From NCBI RefSeq assembly GCF_000383415.1, contig NZ_KB911264.1:62001-126000 (forward strand): a stretch of 64,000 nt of DNA, given 5' to 3'. Below are positions 62,671-64,000 of this stretch, piece after piece. Made by a program: the position numbers and the translations under genes. Positions within the stretch are counted from its first letter, which is position 1; each line of letters begins with the position of its first letter. Below the pieces are notes generated by a model. The model saw nothing but the letters and a program-made list of their open reading frames with translations. It made no database searches and was not told the DNA's origin. This stretch comes from Hyphomicrobium zavarzinii ATCC 27496. GTDB taxonomy: Bacteria; Pseudomonadota; Alphaproteobacteria; Rhizobiales; Hyphomicrobiaceae.

Positions 62671-64000
62671 ATGCACTATTACACTTATGAGCTTGCTCAC
62701 GCCTTCATGCATCCCGTCCGGCTTATGACCCGCGCCTTCAAGGCGCAGATCGACGCCCCCTTCAATCCCTTCGCTGAAACCGAGATCGCCAAGAACATGT
62801 CGGCGGCCTGCGAAGTGTTTGAAGGCATGACGCGCCGCTACGGCAAGCCGGAGTTCGGCATCAAGGAAACGAAGGTCCACGGTCTCACCGTCCCCGTGCG
62901 GGAGGAGATCGTGATGAAGAAGACCTTCTGCAACCTGCTCCACTTCGATCGCGACGAGACCGTGGTCGGCAAGCGCTACGATCCGAAGGTGCTGATCATC
63001 GCACCGATGTCCGGTCACTACGCGACGCTTCTGCGCGGCACGGTGCAGGAGATGATCAAGGAGCACAACACCTACATCACCGATTGGATCGATGCGCGCG
63101 ACGTGCCCGCCTATGAAGGCTCGTTCGATCTCGACGACTTCATCGACTACATCATCGAGTTCATCCAGTTCCTGGGTCCGAACACGCACGTCATCGCAGT
63201 CTGCCAGCCGGCTGTGCCCGCCCTCGCAGCGGCAGCGGTCATGGCCGCCAACGACGATCCGTGCCAGCCCGCGTCCATGACGCTGATGGGCGGCCCCATC
63301 GACACGCGCCGCAATCCCACGCAGGTGAACAAGCTCGCCGAGGAGAAAGCGCTCTCCTGGTTCGAGAGCAACGTGATCCACTACGTGCCGTTCCCCAACG
63401 CGGGCTTCGGCCGGCGCGTCTATCCGGGCTTCATCCAGCTCACCGGCTTCATGACCATGAACCTCGAGCGCCACACGCAGGCGCACATGAAGCTGTTCGA
63501 GAACCTCGTCAAAGGCGACTGCGACAGCGTCAACCAGCACAAGTCTTTCTACGAGGAATACCTGGCCGTCATGGATCTCCCTGCGGATTTCTACCTGCAG
63601 ACGGTCAAGACCGTGTTCCAGGATCACGCGCTCCCCAAAGGCGAGATGATGCACCGCGGCCAGCGCGTCGATTGCTCCGCGATCCGCAAGACGGCGCTGA
63701 TGACGGTGGAAGGCGAGCGGGACGATATCTGCGGCCTCGGCCAGACGGAAGCCGCTCACAGCCTGTGCACGGGCATCCCCGTGGACGAGCACTACTATTA
63801 CGTCCAGCCGGGCGTCGGGCACTACGGCGTCTTTAGCGGCACGCGCTGGCGCACGGAGATCCAGCCGCGCATCCGCGAGATGATCCGCACGGTGCAGTTC
63901 AAGCGCAAGGCCGGCAACTCGGAAACCAAGATGCCCCTGCCGTATCGCTCGCTGCATCCGGCCCGCGAGAACGTCGTGGACTGGCGCGCCCCCAACGGCA
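62671..64000 (+). CDS. phaZ: Intracellular polyhydroxybutyrate depolymerase (partial, cut by right edge)
   Basis: The frame is open to the right edge; 443 codons are visible. It matches the intracellular short-chain PHA depolymerase family (PhaZ1 of Cupriavidus, 419 residues), which mobilises stored PHB granules. The nucleophile is a cysteine, Cys178 in HVIAVCQPAVPALAAA, in place of the lipase-box serine, as in that family. Other marks are LIIAPMSGHYATLLRGTV and TLMGGPIDTRRNPTQVN, with the late His in VQPGVGHYGVFSG. It has no signal peptide. The visible part already exceeds the usual length, so only a short tail should lie outside. A TGC-rich palindrome close upstream suggests PhaR control. 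Confidence 0.95.
   Translation, partial: MHYYTYELAHAFMHPVRLMTRAFKAQIDAPFNPFAETEIAKNMSAACEVFEGMTRRYGKPEFGIKETKVHGLTVPVREEIVMKKTFCNLLHFDRDETVVGKRYDPKVLIIAPMSGHYATLLRGTVQEMIKEHNTYITDWIDARDVPAYEGSFDLDDFIDYIIEFIQFLGPNTHVIAVCQPAVPALAAAAVMAANDDPCQPASMTLMGGPIDTRRNPTQVNKLAEEKALSWFESNVIHYVPFPNAGFGRRVYPGFIQLTGFMTMNLERHTQAHMKLFENLVKGDCDSVNQHKSFYEEYLAVMDLPADFYLQTVKTVFQDHALPKGEMMHRGQRVDCSAIRKTALMTVEGERDDICGLGQTEAAHSLCTGIPVDEHYYYVQPGVGHYGVFSGTRWRTEIQPRIREMIRTVQFKRKAGNSETKMPLPYRSLHPARENVVDWRAPNG

Overview
The window is 64 kb of GC-rich, densely coded bacterial DNA with short intergenic gaps. I place it in the Alphaproteobacteria, most likely Hyphomicrobiales (Rhizobiales). The pointers are gene content (GcvA-type LysR, class III cyclase fused to TPRs, caspase-like protein, intracellular PHB depolymerase) and short dispersed palindromes of the kind common in that order. 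The genus cannot be told from this sequence. No rRNA, tRNA, CRISPR array, insertion sequence or prophage was seen, so this looks like ordinary chromosome.

Layout. 1-3.3 kb (minus): a three-gene molybdenum hydroxylase operon (2Fe-2S subunit, Tat-exported molybdopterin subunit, XdhC-type maturation factor cut by the left edge). 3.5-8.4 kb: a LysR regulator divergent from an agmatinase, then an Old Yellow Enzyme reductase, a pirin and a WrbA quinone reductase. 8.6-13.3 kb: a cyclase-TPR membrane protein, an exported caspase-like protein, an OmpA-domain protein and a beta-barrel protein. 13.9-25.6 kb: RecQ, release factor 3, a membrane-bound alpha/beta hydrolase, an amino-acid permease coupled to a secreted protein, a second exported hydrolase and a soluble chemoreceptor. 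25.7-50.2 kb: a large polyamine and omega-amino-acid island. 50.3-55.7 kb: a VOC protein, a lytic transglycosylase, alanine dehydrogenase with a divergent Lrp regulator, and an orphan histidine kinase. 55.7-62.4 kb (minus): a three-gene transglutaminase / circularly permuted ATP-grasp-alpha-E operon of unproven function. 62.7 kb to the right edge: a PHB depolymerase, cut by the edge.

How the genes fit. Agmatinase makes putrescine. Two complete Pot-type ABC importers bring polyamines in. Putrescine can then follow the gamma-glutamylated route (two glutamine-synthetase-like ligases, PuuB oxidase, PuuC dehydrogenase, PuuD hydrolase) or the direct transaminase route (SpuC-like). GABA is taken to succinate by GabT and GabD. 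An omega-amino-acid:pyruvate aminotransferase plus MmsA can take beta-alanine to acetyl-CoA, and alanine dehydrogenase can return the alanine formed to pyruvate. The island has two local regulators, a GntR/FCD protein and a PuuR-like XRE-cupin protein, and each sits beside its own distinctive palindromic operator candidates.

The least understood parts are the transglutaminase/ATP-grasp-alpha-E operon, the cyclase/caspase/OmpA neighbourhood, and the regulatory palindromes. All functions are read from sequence alone; no database search was possible.
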